From: Diphasiastrum complanatum
Taxonomy: Eukaryota; Streptophyta; Lycopodiopsida; Lycopodiales; Lycopodiaceae
Direction of reading: 5' to 3'
DNA length: 64,000 bases
Assembly (NCBI GenBank): GCA_029204225.1
Contig: CM055092.1
Coordinates: forward strand, 64,014,011-64,078,010
Position numbers and translations under genes: made by a program. Below are positions 1 to 11,579 of this stretch, one piece after another. The notes below the pieces were generated by a model, which worked only from the letters and a program-made list of their open reading frames with translations, had not been told where the DNA came from and made no database searches. Within the stretch, counting starts at the first letter, position 1. Each line of letters begins with the position of its first letter.

Positions 1-1985
1 GAAAAAAAAATTGCATGTTTCCAAGATCCGCGTAGCCTCCCACCTAGTAAGTTGAGACACTACCCACTTTCCCAATCCTCATAGACTAACCTAGAATCAC
101 TCAAAGGAGCAAGAAAAAGCAACTTATCAATATGCTGACTTGGAAACCAACATAAGACCCATCTGTAGCCAACAAGGATGTCGGTTTTAAAAAATTGAAT
201 ATCGTCATACTTGACAAAAAGTACTTTTCTTGAAAATTACAAGACATTGGAATTTGTTGCCTGGTAGCATATTCGATGTCAAACTTTTCATCTGACAATA
301 GAAGGCGTTGGATACAAGACAAGAAAAACAAAAGGTGATGGACTCAACATGTACAAACTGCTGTTTTGGGGAATTTGGCATACAGTAAGAATAGCACCGA
401 CATTCTTTTTTTTAAAATTGGGTTACAGATGTTGACTTCCAAAATAACTTGAATAACTTCTTCTTCTTTTTTGTGATAGATCATGTTCAATGAAATATTC
501 ACACGATTTCAAATCTTCAAGTTTCTAAATGAGAGAATTTATTAGGCTCGTCTAATAAATCAAAACACTATAGAAAATTTCAACATTCAAAAGCTATTTC
601 TAGTGAGAACGCAAATATTGCACAATACTTGAAATTAGTAAATATGAAATCTAGCCAATATGAGACTAATTCCTGAACTTATAACATACAAGGCATTGAA
701 TTTCATCAATGGGGTGGGGTTGAGGCCAAAGTAAATATTTAATACTATGAGTCAATAAATAAAATTTAATTAAGGCAATGACCAGATTTGTTCGTTAATT
801 TTGTTAGCATGCTATCTATTTGTAAGTAATCACAAAATTTAGTAGTTTGAGGATTCTAAACGGAAAGAGAAGGATTAGAAGATAATGTTTGTCAATTTTT
901 GAGGAGTCTTAAAAGATGGAAAATATTAGAGGAAAACTCAAATGAGGTTTTTGAAAATTGTATAACCCATAAACATACAATAGCCCCTCAATTTTCAACA
1001 AAAGATGTTGAAAGCCAACAATTATTGCTACAAATCTAACTTGATATTCCCTGCTTGACATTGACAAAATTCTGAAAGCAAGCTTGGTACATCAACATAC
1101 TTAGCAACAAACCTCTCACTTGCCAATTAAACGTTGTCTATATCATATGGTAAATAGCATCATTAAGAGATAAAAAGGTATCAAGGTTCAAAAAATACTA
1201 TAGTGAACTCAAGAAAGTTTTCCTTAGTGGGAGCAAAAATAAATTGCGGAGATTTGCAAGCACTACTTGAAATCTAAAATTACACATCAAGTAAACTCCT
1301 TGTGTTGCTTGCACATTAGTCTCAATTTTGGCTAGTATATTTTTGCATTGAGCTACATTGGTCACCCTTGTTTCCTCATTGAAGATAGAGTGAAGTGTGT
1401 GCCCGCAGTATCTTCAACTAGTTACTCTTTGGCTTATTTGGCTGAAATTAAAATTTTTGAAAAGAATCTATCTACACAAATGAAGATATTTTGTAACTCT
1501 CTAAACTTTGATATAGAAATTCAATATAAAATCATCTGAAGTGGCTAGCATTTAAGAGGCTTCAACATTAGCTTAATCAAAGTGCTCTTTCCACCTCCTT
1601 TTGTTTTTTCTTGTAAGCTGCACGTTTGGTTTATTGAGTTGATGCCTGACAATATTAGCTAGGGTCCAAGAATGACCCAACATTAGGGGAAATATGGGCT
1701 CAAAATGGGCCCTTTAAGAAGTTTGACTTTAGAGAGAGGTTACGAAGATAGAGAATGGAAACCGATAACATTTGTTGCCATTTTTCGAGTTTCCAGTGAT
1801 GCTCGCATTCTAACTATTGTGGTTTACTAGCTCTAACTTCATGCATTATTTAGTTAAGTGTGCTTGTAATAACGAAAGACGGAATTTTTCTGCATGTTTC
1901 AGCCAACTTGAAATCTTGGTATGCTCTTTGCAAAATATGTAGTGGGAGCACTATGAGCTCAAATTTTTATATGCTCATAGTAAAA
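1..1985. other. AT-rich intergenic DNA, no gene recognised
   Basis: Six-frame reading gives only short open frames with no motif I recognise, and stops are frequent on both strands. No LTR ends, primer-binding site or tandem repeat stands out. It may be old transposon debris or spacer, and nothing more can be supported from sequence alone. Confidence 0.5.
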
Positions 1986-2031
1986 TATGAGGCGGGAGAA
2001 TTATGAGCTCGACATCATTCTAGCCAAGACA

Positions 2032-2300
2032 AACTATTCTGTAAATACTGTAAGAGGACTGGTCATCTTATTAAGGACTGCTGGAACATTGAAATACAAC
2101 AACGAAAAGAAGCGGTTCCAACAACAAGCAAATGCTACAACTACCAGTCACTCGATCCAGCCACAAGAGGAAGACGAAGCAGCCTTTATGACCAAAGTTG
2201 GAGAACTGTAGGATATCCTGGTACTTGGACTCGGGAGCAACACAACATATTGGTTCCAAGATTACAAATCATTCTAGAGCTATGCAATTAGGAGACAACT
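2032..2300 (+). pseudogene. copia gag zinc knuckle and protease start (broken)
   Basis: One frame reads CKYCKRTGHLIKDCWN, a CCHC nucleocapsid knuckle (C-x2-C-x4-H-x4-C). About 50 codons later, in another frame, comes WYLDSGATQHI, the copia protease active site (DSGA). An in-frame stop and a frameshift separate this from the next block. In a working copia both would be in one polyprotein, packaging RNA and cleaving Gag-Pol. Here they are relics. Confidence 0.8.
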
Positions 2301-2363
2301 CATCTCATACTATCACGTGAAGGAACAGTCAGAATTGAATTTTAGAAAGGTGATGTAAAATTC

Positions 2364-3592
2364 TTGTCCAATGCTCTTCAAATTCCAAATCTCACCAAAA
2401 ATCTGCTTTCAATTAGCAAAATCACTGATTCCAGTCATAGGGTCGAATTCGATACAAAGGGCTGCATTATTCTTGACAAATCTAGGAAAGTTTTAGCTTT
2501 CCGTAGGAGATGTGGCTATCTATACAAGCTAAGCCATTTTTATTCTACAAATAGTCAAACTCTTCATACTTCAACTTCTGAATCGATTGATATGCTATGG
2601 CATTTCAGACTAGGCCATTTAAACTTCAAAAGCATTCAACAAATGTCAAATCTGAATTTAGTGCAAGATTTACAATCTATTAGCAAATCGACTTCTCTTT
2701 GTGAAAGCTGTATTATCAACAAACATGCTAGAAGTCCATTCGATTCTGATTTAGTCCATTCATCTAAAGATCTGCTAGATCTAGTACATAGTGACATTTG
2801 TGGCCCAATACAGACTGCTTCCACAGGGGGAGCCATTTACTTTCTAACCTTTATTGATGACTTCTCTTGAAATAGGTGCCTTGAGCTGTCAGCTATTTTT
2901 TGAAGAACAAATTTGAAGCATTCAAATTATCAAATAGTTCAAGGCATCTGCTAAAAATCAGACACATAAAAAAATCAAGGCTCTACGCACTGATGGAGGG
3001 GGAGAATTTATCTCCACCAAATTCAAGGAGTTTTGCAAGGCAAATGGAATAAACCAACAATTTACAACTAGCTATTCACCTCAATCCAATGGTATAGTTG
3101 AAAGGAAGAATTGAACACTAATTGAAAGTGCCAAGAGCATGCTGGCCCATGTCTCTCTTCGAAAGAAATTATGGGCAGAAGCTATCATGACTGCTGCCTA
3201 TCTACATAATCAATCCATTACAAAAGCTCTAAATGGCAAAACACCTTATGAAGTTTGGACAAGATCGAAACTCTCACTCAAGCACATTCAAGTTTTTGAA
3301 TACATTGCTTACTCTCAGACCCTTGCTGATTTAAGGAAGAGGCTAGATGATACTAACAAAAAATTGCTTTTTCATTGGCTATTCTCCAAACCACAAGACA
3401 TACAAACTCTACAATATGAACACACATAAGTCGTTCACAAGTAGAGACATCATTTTTGTGGAAGATCAATTCTTCATCCACAAGGGGAAGGCTCTTGAAA
3501 ATTCCAATCCTAGAGTCAAAACCAGCTCCGAACTCAGCATCAAACATCAAAAAATTGATACAGATTCAGACATTGAGTCAGATCTTCAATGA
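2364..3592 (+). pseudogene. copia integrase region (broken)
   Basis: The frame from 2364 has LQIPNLTKNLLSISK (protease end) and LWHFRLGHLN...CESCIINK, the HHCC zinc region of copia integrase. DLVHSDICGPIQ carries the first catalytic Asp, and it ends at a stop after LTFIDDFS. A shifted frame continues with RTDGGGEF (second Asp) and YSPQSNGIVERKN (catalytic Glu), broken by a stop just after. A third frame carries LWAEAIMTAAY and TPYEVWT. The DDE residues are recognisable, but the reading frame is broken at least three times. Confidence 0.85.
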
Positions 3593-3594
3593 CT

Positions 3595-4031
3595 CGAATC
3601 TCATCAGAGGATCGAAGTTCATCTAGAAGATTGAATCGACCCAGACAGGCCCCATCCAGATTTATGGATGATCCAACATGCTATCTTGTGCAAGAACCAT
3701 GCACTATATCAGAGGCAATGTCAACTCGAGATCGTGATCAATGGAAAGCTGCGATGGACAATGAATTCGATTCTCTAATAATCAGACATGGACTATAATA
3801 GAGCTGCCAAAGGATTGAAATTTGATTCCATGCAAATGGATATTCAAAGCGAAATATGATGTTGAAGGAAAACTAAATCGATAGAAGGCTAGACTGATCG
3901 CCAAAGGTTTCTCACAGACTTCAAATCTAGATTATTCAGATACTTTCAGCCATGTTGTTAAACATACTTCAATTCGACTATTACTCTCCTATGCAACTGC
4001 AACCAATTTTGAAGTCCACCAAATGGGCGTC
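3595..4031 (+). pseudogene. copia reverse transcriptase N-terminus (truncated)
   Basis: This stretch encodes a variant of the usual linker into copia RT: EAMSTRDRDQWKAAMDNEF, then after a stop CKWIFKAKYDVEGKLN, ARLIAKGFSQ and YSDTFSHVVKHTSIRLLLSY. It ends at FEVHQM, before the LDVKTAFL motif and the catalytic YVDD. The last part is lost at the junction with LTR sequence at 4032. Confidence 0.8.
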
Positions 4032-4494
4032 CAGATCAAGTATTGAATAGCTAGCTCTCTCTCAAGCATGCGAGCTTGAACACTCTTGAGAATTCTAGCT
4101 CAGTTCTTAGATTGCTATTGCGCTTACTGCTTATCAGTAGTTGCGCTTAATTCAGACTTATATTTTAGCCACTCAGAGATAGCTTAGAGTACGCGGCTTC
4201 GATCCACAACTTGATGTACTCATTTACATCTGTTTCGCTTTCATACTGAATCAATACTATCTTCTTATTGCGTTTAGCTTTGTCTCAGAATGTATATTTC
4301 TGTAATTCTTCACAATTGATTATTTGTCTGATAATTCAATGCTTTAAATGTTTGGCTACGAAATCACTGTAGTACTATATTCAAAGTTAGTTACTATAAG
4401 ATCGAACTACGCACAATAAGTTTTCTTTCTTGTCATTCAAATTTTTTTTATTCAAATTTTATTCAACCTATCTTTTATACACCTCTTTCCAACA
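4032..4494 (+). repeat. partial LTR (R-U5 portion) of a family A copia
   Basis: About 460 bp here aligns along its length with 5589-6152, starting at CAGATCAAGTATTGA and ending at CACCTCTTTCCAACA. Only the part downstream of the predicted transcription start is present. The U3 part with the TATA box, seen before the second copy, is missing here. A primer-binding site follows immediately, so this is the 5' LTR remnant of the element whose gag begins near 4683. Confidence 0.8.
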
Positions 4495-4507
4495 TGGTAT
4501 TAGAGCG
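4495..4507 (+). other. primer-binding site (initiator tRNA-Met type)
   Basis: TGGTATTAGAGCG directly follows the LTR end. It matches the usual plant copia PBS TGGTATCAGAGC, complementary to the 3' end of initiator tRNA-Met, with one C-to-T change. Confidence 0.75.
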
Positions 4508-4682
4508 TTGATTCTTCTTCAAGGCCTAATACTATATTAGAGCGCAAGCTCTTATACTTGATAACTTTCGCGATATCAAATTATTCTTCAGTTCGAATCA
4601 ATTTTTTTAGGTATCAGAGAATTGATTTCCAACTGTAGCATAGCACGATATCTCTCTTAACGTCGTTAGACTAAAGTTCCAG

Positions 4683-5245
4683 ATGGATTCTCAAAGTAAA
4701 GCCAGTCTTATCGCAGACAAGCTGAATGGATCCAATTATCATTTATGAAAATTTAAGATGAAGACCTTGCTAATCGCCAACAAGTTGTGGGATGTTGTTA
4801 CAGGTATCGAAGTGAAACCTAAAGACGACAAAGACGACTCAAAATGGAAGTCAAAGGATGGTAAAGCCTTCGTGCTTATTCTCCTCAATATATCAGATAC
4901 TCAAATTGGCCACATAGTTGAAGCTAAGACTTTGAAAGAAGTTTGGAACATTCTGAGCTCACTATATGATGTGAGAGACGTAATTACTAAGTTACATCTT
5001 TGAAGGAAATTCTTCACACTCATGTCGAATAATGATTCTCTTCAGAATCATATTAACCAGCTTAAGAATCTCTTGCAATAGAGGGCCACTGTCGGATCAG
5101 TCATAGACGGTCAAGACACAATTATGACATTGCTTTCAAGCCTGCCCTCTACATATGAGAACTAGGTGATGATTATCACGACACATTCAGATTTAACTCT
5201 TACCAGAGTTATCACTATGTTGCTGCAAGAAGATAGTTGAAGAAG
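4683..5245 (+). pseudogene. copia gag (UBN2-type), broken
   Basis: ATG at 4683 opens MDSQSKASLIADKLNGSNY, then WKFKMKTLLIANKLWDVV after an in-frame stop at the usual Trp. Further on are DTQIGHI, LSSLYDVRDVITKLHL, SLQNHINQLKNLL and VITMLLQEDS. This is the alpha-helical copia Gag region that forms the virus-like particle. Several TGG-to-TGA/TAG changes interrupt it. It ends without a zinc knuckle and passes directly into 3' LTR sequence, so all of pol is deleted from this copy. Confidence 0.8.
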
Positions 5246-6152
5246 TCAAGACACTTCGTCAAAGTGCCTCAAATGTTAAGGAAATGACTTTGGCAAAGTG
5301 TGGGGCTACTCCATTATTCAGGAAATGAGATTTTGCGACATTGTCGCATTTCTCACAAAAGTCGCATTTTTCGCTTTCTCCCCGATGACAGTTACATTCA
5401 TTTCTGTAGAGTGACAGTCGCGTTCATTTATGTAGAGTGATTGTTTACAGCCAAATGTCACCGCTTATCAACAAGCAAGTTTTGAGAAGAACTGGATGAA
5501 TGCTAGCATACTCTAGCCAACTGACAGCGCATTTGATGACCTAATTGCTTAGTATAAATAGTTGTTCATATTTCAACATCTTAATTATCAGATCAAGTAT
5601 TGAGTAGTTAGCTCTCTCTCAAGCTTGCGAGCTTGAACACTCTTGAGCATTCTAGCTCAGTTCTTTAGGGTTGATAAGAGATTGCTATTTACTGCTTATT
5701 AGTAGTTGTGCTTAATTCAAACTTATACTTTAGCCGCTCAGAGATAGCTTAGAGTACGCAGCTTCGGTCTGCAACTTGTTGTACTCATTTACATCTGTTT
5801 CGCTTTCCTACTGAATCAATACTATCTTCTTATTGCGTTCAGCTTCGTCTCAGAATGTATGCATTTTTGTAATTTTTCACGACTGATTATTTGTCTGATA
5901 ATTCAATGCTTTAAATGTTTGGGTACATAATCGCTATAGTGCTAATGATTTCAAAGTTAGTTACTATAAGATCAAATATGATTTCTATCACTATTGTTTT
6001 ATTCGAAATTGATAGGTGTAGTCATGCATGAAGAAAGAGGAAGATAGTTTATTCCGCTGTGCACGATAAATTGTCTTTCTTGTCGTTCAAATTCTTTTTA
6101 TTCGAATCTTATTCGACCTATCTTTTGTACACCTCTTTCCAACAACAATTCC
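5246..6152 (+). repeat. 3' LTR of the deleted family A copia
   Basis: The R-U5 part (5589-6152) repeats 4032-4494. Upstream is a U3 with TATAAATA at 5553-5560, about 30 bp before the shared sequence starts, as expected for a promoter and its start site. The 5' limit of U3 is not certain because gag joins it directly. The 3' end is taken at TTTCCAACA by comparison with the first copy. Confidence 0.65.
5553..5560 (+). promoter_or_regulatory. TATA box in LTR U3
   Basis: TATAAATA lies about 30 bp upstream of the point where homology with the 5' LTR remnant begins (5589). That places the start of R at 5585-5590. Confidence 0.55.
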
Positions 6153-6229
6153 GATCCACAACTGTCCGTTGTAAATTTCCACTGCTAGTATCTCGTCCCA
6201 AATTTAGATTTTGGATGTCCATCTCTAAA

Positions 6230-6557
6230 TTGATTTGTGATTCAGGTTGAATGAATGAATGTGCGGAATGATGGATCTCTTAACTGATAATGATATCAGG
6301 GCAATAGCTTGAGCATCATGAGCATGCCATTGTTTTTGTTCTGTAGTAGCAGCTGGTGTTGGAGCCTGTTGACCACCTCTAACAGAAGTAGCAGGTGCAA
6401 TATCTATGGGACGTTCTTCATCCCCAGTAATAAGACCCTAAAGATTTCTAGCAACTAGCAGATTTCAAACCATAAAGCTCCATAGAGAATAGTTGCTTCC
6501 ATCATGTTTATCTTCATGTGACAAAACTCCAAAAACATTTGATACATTTTGAGCCAT
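6230..6557 (-). pseudogene. copia gag N-terminal fragment (family B-like)
   Basis: The minus-strand ATG at 6557 opens MAQNVSNVFGVLSHEDKHDG, then SNYSLWSFMV, a stop, NLLVARNL, GDEERPIDIAP and WHAHDAQAIALISLSVKRS. This matches the gag start of the intron-3 copia at 49.87 kb (NYSLWSYMMKNLLIAKGLWD, GDEERP, AVKRSILPHI), so it is a remnant of the same or a sister family. Two in-frame stops and loss of everything after about 110 codons make it a pseudogene. No LTR is attached. Confidence 0.75.
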
Positions 6558-6559
6558 CT

Positions 6560-7280
6560 TCAACTAAACAAGAATAGACACACAAGTCTGACTGAAAATG
6601 CGAGCTAAATGCACCTCAATCTGAGCACAAAACTTTTTTCCAAATTTATCACACCACTGAACTGTATATCCTTGGTTGTACACCTGATATCGATTCACAA
6701 GTGCGACTCCTAGTCCTTGACTTGGTTGTTCTCGCGTTGATTCGATATGTACAACAACAGACAATATCGATTTAGCGCGCACAAGTACGACCTCTGGTAC
6801 TCTACTATGGCTGTCCACGCATTGAAACGATATACGTATGGACACATGCAATATCGATTCGGCGTGTAGATGTACAACCTCCCAGGATCTTTTGGCCTTT
6901 CGCGCGATATTAGTATGGAGGCGATGAAATCTAAAGAGAATATTCTAATTTTCAGAGAAAATATTTTAGATTTTCCTAGGCACAAACATGTACTTAAAAG
7001 AAACTTTACCTTTTGGTATCGAATTCATCGTGCACAACCCAAATATCGCTTCAAAATGCATGACCTATGCACTACAATCTCAAATACGCTCACTTGCGCG
7101 TTGATCCGCTATCGACTACCGACTTTCATTCTCGGGATATCGGTTCAATGTGCGCCTCCTATACTACCTCACTGTTGGTTTGTACACACGCGCGCTAATC
7201 TGATACTAGGACAATGCCCGCACCAAGGCAATTGTAGTAGAAACTGCGTGCTCGTAATTATCTTAGTTTTGTAATGGCTA
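6560..7280. repeat. decayed repeat region with recurrent AATATCGATT motif
   Basis: No gene is supported. A motif of the form AATATCGATTYRGCGYGYA followed by RTACRACCTC occurs at 6757 and 6848 (91 bp apart). More diverged versions lie near 6685, 6735, 7013 and 7140. The stretch is richer in CpG than its surroundings. It may be an eroded satellite or U3 region; I cannot classify it. Confidence 0.45.
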
Positions 7281-8060
7281 CGATGATTCGAAGATTGTTT
7301 GATAGCTTATTATGATTCTCTATCTGAATCTAATCGATGTGTCAACATGTACTGTGTCTGATTGATCATCGTTACAATGCTTGATCACTTGGTTATCTGA
7401 TCAAGAATAATGTAGGTGGAACTTGTCATTGTTGAATTTCCATAGCAGATACATGAGTTATGTGTAGCTTGTTAAAGTACAATACATTGGACCTTAAATG
7501 AGCCTAATAATGACTCATAGGCGGGATTGATTGATTTATTAACAATTGATTAATAATGACTCACAAGAGGGATTGATTGATTGATCAACAATTGAATGCA
7601 AACTATACATCAAAAATCAAGATCTAGATTGGCAATTCTACACACATCAAGCAAGAGCAACCATAAATCATTGATTATCATGAAAAGCTGACCTGTGACA
7701 CATGTGGTAAGACCTTTAGTACAGCCTGCGGACAACAAATAAAGTTAAGAGCTCTTACATTTCATTAGATCACAAAAGTACATATAGTGTAGAGAGTCGA
7801 GATTGCCAATGAGCTCTCAAAAATTTGAAGGCATTACTATGGAAAAATGGATTGTATGTACAAAAGCTCTTCCCCACCTCAAGTTAGCTGAAAATCCAAC
7901 ATGTAATAAGGAAGACGATGGACCGATTTTGCCCTAATTTGTCAATCTTATTTGACCCTAGAGTTTTGCCAACTTAGTGGCTAGGTTGGTTATCCACCTC
8001 CATGATTCAAGTAATTTGGCCCTATATAGGAATTATGACCAAACAAGCCTAACTATTATG
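7281..8060. repeat. no gene; 46-bp tandem duplication at 7505-7597
   Basis: TAATAATGACTCA followed by a GGGATTGATTGATT stretch occurs twice in direct tandem (7505-7550 and 7551-7597) with several differences. The rest of this stretch shows no coding signal or transposon domain. Confidence 0.5.
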
Positions 8061-8064
8061 ATCG

Positions 8065-8420
8065 CCAAGTGAAGATCTCCTTAGATCCTGTTACATGCAA
8101 CCAAAAGAACACTTGTGGAGTAAAACCACCCAACCAACAAGAAATGGCTAGTCAAAACCCTAACTACTTCAACCCCAAGCCAAGGTGATTGAATGCAAGA
8201 GGAGGGGATCCTGGCTTCTGCAATCAGAAAATACAATGAGGAGATGGGCGAGTTCAAATAGGTTATGTACTCTCCAAAAACTAGAGAATATTTCCTCAAG
8301 GATCCCTCCAATCCTATCAAAAATGTTTGACCTCCTATTCTTGCACAAAAGTTGTCAATCACCATGAAAAATCTCGATAGGTCCAATTAGAGTACCTGGG
8401 CCCTCATAAGATTATTAATT
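8065..8420 (+). repeat. dispersed repeat, second copy at 63145-63480
   Basis: This segment aligns in the same orientation with the segment near 63.15-63.48 kb. Shared pieces include CCACCCAACCAAC, AGTCAAA-CC, a GATTGAA-CAAGAGG block and a TAGAGAATATTTC/TAGGAATATTTC block. Identity is moderate with small gaps. There are no coding domains. It may be LTR or non-autonomous element sequence. Confidence 0.55.
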
Positions 8421-8509
8421 ACATTATTGGCCAAGCCTAAAATGATGTGGCATAACTAATAACCTTATACACTGGACTAGGGTGTCTTCGTTATTTGGTA
8501 GCAGGGACG

Positions 8510-10170
8510 AACGTCAAAGATTTTGCCTCCAATTCATCAAACACTTCGTTGCAGGAATGAACACCCGTCCTTCGGCCTTCGCTTCGTCTTCGGGGAACGT
8601 CAAGAAATGGCTGCATAAGTTCACCATTTTCAACACTCCCTCTTGAACGTTGCAACCTTTTTTGTGTTTGTTCAGTCCCATTGTATTTTTCTGTTTTGTG
8701 AACAGTGGCTTGTCGAGCGGCTTCGTGAGCAAATCTACAACCATGTCCTTTGAATTTATGTACTGGACTTTCAGCTCTCCTTTCGAGATCAAGTCTTGAA
8801 TGTGATGGTACTTCAAAGGTATGTGTTTGGTCTTCGAATGGAAGACTAGATCCTGGGACAAATATATGGCACTTTGAGAATCCTTCATCATCATGCATGG
8901 TTCTCTTTGTTGAATGTCAATTGCCTCCAACATCATCTGTAACCACACGATCTCATTCGCATTTTTGAAGCTGCGACATATTCAGTTTCGTATGAGAATT
9001 GAGCCACCAATGTTTGTTTTTTGCATATCCAGTTGATTGCTGCTCCACACGCTATCGAACACCCTCCTATCACGAACTTGTTGTCATCTTTGCAGCTCGC
9101 CCAGCTTGCATCACTATAGTGTTGCAGCTCAAATCCTTTTGCTTCTTTTTCTGCTTTATAGGTCATCCCATACTTTGGGTGCCTTTCAGATACTGCAACA
9201 TTCTCTTCGTCATTTGCCAATGTGCCATGCCAAGATTCAAGAAAAATTGGCTCAATGCATAGACAAGGAAGGCCAAGTCGGGTCTGGTTCAAATTGTGAG
9301 ATACATCAGACTACCAGTAAAATTTTGATATGGTATACCTTCCAGTTTTAGCCTCTCCTCATTAGTATTCAGGCGTTTCTGTTTTGTCACTCTAGCTCCA
9401 GCTATCATTGGTATGGCTTTTTCTTTGCAGTCCACCATTCGGTACTGCTTCAGCATCTTTTCGGCGTATTTTGATTGACTCAGATGCATTACTCCTCTGA
9501 TTTGATCTCTTTCGATCTCCAACCCAAGGCACTTTGTTGCTTCTCCTAGATTTGTGATCTCATAACTTCAGATATCTGACTCTTTGTTTCCTTGATCAGA
9601 ATCAAAGAGTTTTCTATCATCAAGGAGTCATCTCCAAAAATAATTAGAATCACAAAATTTCTTCCTACTCTCTTCATATAGACATTGCAGTCTGGCTGTG
9701 TAGGAACGAAGTCTAGAGACTTCAAAAGGTTGTCGAGCTTCTTGTACGAAGCTCGTGATGCCTGCTTCTGACCATAAATGCATAGCTGCAACCAACAAAC
9801 ATATTGTCGATTGTCGGGGTCTTCGAATCCTTCAGGCTGTTTCATGAAGATTTCTTCCTCTAGATCTCTGCGGAGAAAGGCTGTTTTCACATCAATCTGG
9901 TGTACTTCCAGATTGTATTGTGCTGCGTATGCAAGGAGTAGTCGAATACTTGTCATCTTCACCACTGGTGAGTAGGTATCAAAGTAATTGATATCATACC
10001 TTTGCGTGTAGCCCTTGTAAACAAGTCTTGCTTTGTAGCATCTGACAGTGCCATCTAATTTGATTTTTCTTTTATAAACCCATTTGCAGTCGAAAATCTT
10101 TTTGTCTTCGGGTAGTGGCTCTAGTGTCCATGCCTCATTTTGTCTCATTGATTCGATCTCCTCTGACATT
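8510..10170 (-). pseudogene. copia reverse transcriptase-RNase H (broken)
   Basis: The frame from 10169 carries NEAWTLEPLPEDKKIFDCKW, ARLVYKGYTQ, YSPVVKMTSIRLLLAYAA, HQIDVKTAFLRRDLEEEIF and FGDDSLM, where copia RT usually has YVDD. The next frames hold GSLMYLTI, HYSDASWASCKDDNK and LVAQFSYETEYVAASK. The RNase H end reads DSQSAIYLSQDLVFHSKTKH and LTKPLDKPLFTKQK. At least four frame breaks separate the pieces. After the RNase H end comes AAGAGGGAGTG, a polypurine tract preceding the LTR start TGTTGAAAATGG near 8631. Confidence 0.85.
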
Positions 10171-10479
10171 GCTTCCTTCCAGAATTCTCCCTCTAGACTC
10201 TAGATAGCTCTTTGGTAGGTTGTTGGTTCTCCAGTGAAGTTGCAAAATTCAAACTCTGCATCTTCGCTCCATTGAAGATTGTTAGTGTATCGATCTGGAG
10301 GTCTTCTTTGTCTTGTTGGCCTTCTTGGTCCTGTTTGTCGCTGCTGGTTCGATTCTTCTTTGGCAGGTTGGTCTTCAACTTCTTGCTCTGGAGTCAAGGG
10401 CTCTACACTATGTTGATGTCTATCCTCGATCTCCCTCTTGAATTGGCAGTAGCGTGAAGATCTCATGGCCCTTTTCTCA

Positions 10480-11575
10480 TGGCCCTTTTCTTTTTTTAAT
10501 CCAACAAATGTGGACTCGTTGAATTTCACATCTCAACTCGACACAAGGGTTGTAGTGTCTATACACTTGCGATCCATTTGAGTATCTGACCATGATTGTT
10601 TGCTCTGAGTTTTTGTCGAGCTTGCTTCTGTTTTCTTTTAGTATGTGCTTGTATGCTGCACATCCGAACACATGTACGTATGATAGATCGGGCTTATTAC
10701 CTGTCCACATCTCATACGGTGTCTTGTTTTCCAAGGCTGTCGTTGTTGATCTGTTCTATAGGTGTATTGTTATAGCAATTGCCTCAGCCCAAAATTGTCT
10801 AGGCAACTAAGCTTGTGCCATCATGCATCTGGCTCCTTCGACTAGCGTCGTTTTTCTTCTTTCTATGACACCATTATATTTAGTTGTGTATGTAGGAGTG
10901 AATTGATGCTCTATGTCTTGTTCTTGGCAGAAGCTTGAGAACTCCTTGCTCTTGTACTCAACTCCATTGTCAGACCTGATGGTCTATATCTTCTTCAAGG
11001 TGTGTCTCTCTACGAATGCCACGAACTTCTTGACAGAGTCAAACACTTCAGATTTTTTCTTTAAATAATAAATTGTTGTCATCCGGTTGTACTCATCAAT
11101 GAACGTCAAGAATTATCTTGATCTTGAGAGTGAATCGGCTTTCATCGGTACACGGCCATCTGAGTGGATGAGCTCAAGAACTTCTTTCGCTCTTCTTCTC
11201 TCATGTACAAATGGACTTCGATGTTGTTTGCCCTTTTGGCATGCTTCACAAAATTCAATGTCAGGTCTGGATATCTTTAGACCTGTGACAATCTCCTTTC
11301 TGCTCATGTCATACAGGACTTCTCATGTTCAGATGATACATTCTTTTGTGCCAAAGTTGATCTTCATTCTATGATGCATTTAGTATGCTATCAAAATTGT
11401 TGATTATCCTTGCTTGGTACAGGTTACCTTCTCTGGATCCAATTGTCAATAGCTTGTTTGTTCTTATCTCGATCATCTAGCATGTATTGCCATCGAAGAG
11501 GACTCGAATTTCGAGATCTGTCATCTTTGAGACTGATCGCAGGTCTTCTTAGTGAGTGTACATAGAGTGTGATTT
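10480..11575 (-). pseudogene. copia protease end and integrase (broken)
   Basis: The frame from 11307 reads CEACQKGKQHRSPF (integrase zinc region) and LELIHSDGRVPM (first catalytic Asp). Downstream come FLTFIDEYNRMTTIYY, RSDNGVEYKSKEF (second Asp) and YNGVIERRKT (Glu). After a stop come LPRQFWAEAI and NKTPYEMWTGNKPDLSYVHV. Stops and frame changes occur between blocks. The family's role is inserting the cDNA copy; here it is inactive. Confidence 0.8.
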
Positions 11576-11579
11576 GTGT

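Larger units (their letters stand above)
1995..4031 (+). mobile_element. Ty1/copia fragment, family A copy 1 (gag end to start of RT)
   Basis: Domains occur in copia order: gag zinc knuckle, protease, GAG-pre-integrase, integrase core, then the first part of reverse transcriptase. Translations resemble the family A copy at 23.6-26.15 kb. The fragment has no 5' LTR or gag N-terminus. It stops abruptly at about 4031 inside RT, just after the stretch reading FEVHQM, where sequence matching a copia LTR begins. Several stops and frameshifts make it non-functional. Confidence 0.85.
8485..11575 (-). mobile_element. 5'-truncated Ty1/copia, family D copy 1
   Basis: Reading down the minus strand there is a protease end, integrase, a linker, reverse transcriptase, RNase H, a polypurine run and then a short LTR start. 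The gag, most of protease, and the 5' LTR are missing, with recognisable pol starting near 11575. Translations match the better-preserved family D element at 16148-21484, although the LTR beginnings differ after about 18 bp. Many stops and frameshifts show it is dead. Confidence 0.85.

Noticed and set aside
1348-1539. 63-codon frame near the window start
   Set aside because: No motif, short and in AT-rich DNA; length is within chance.
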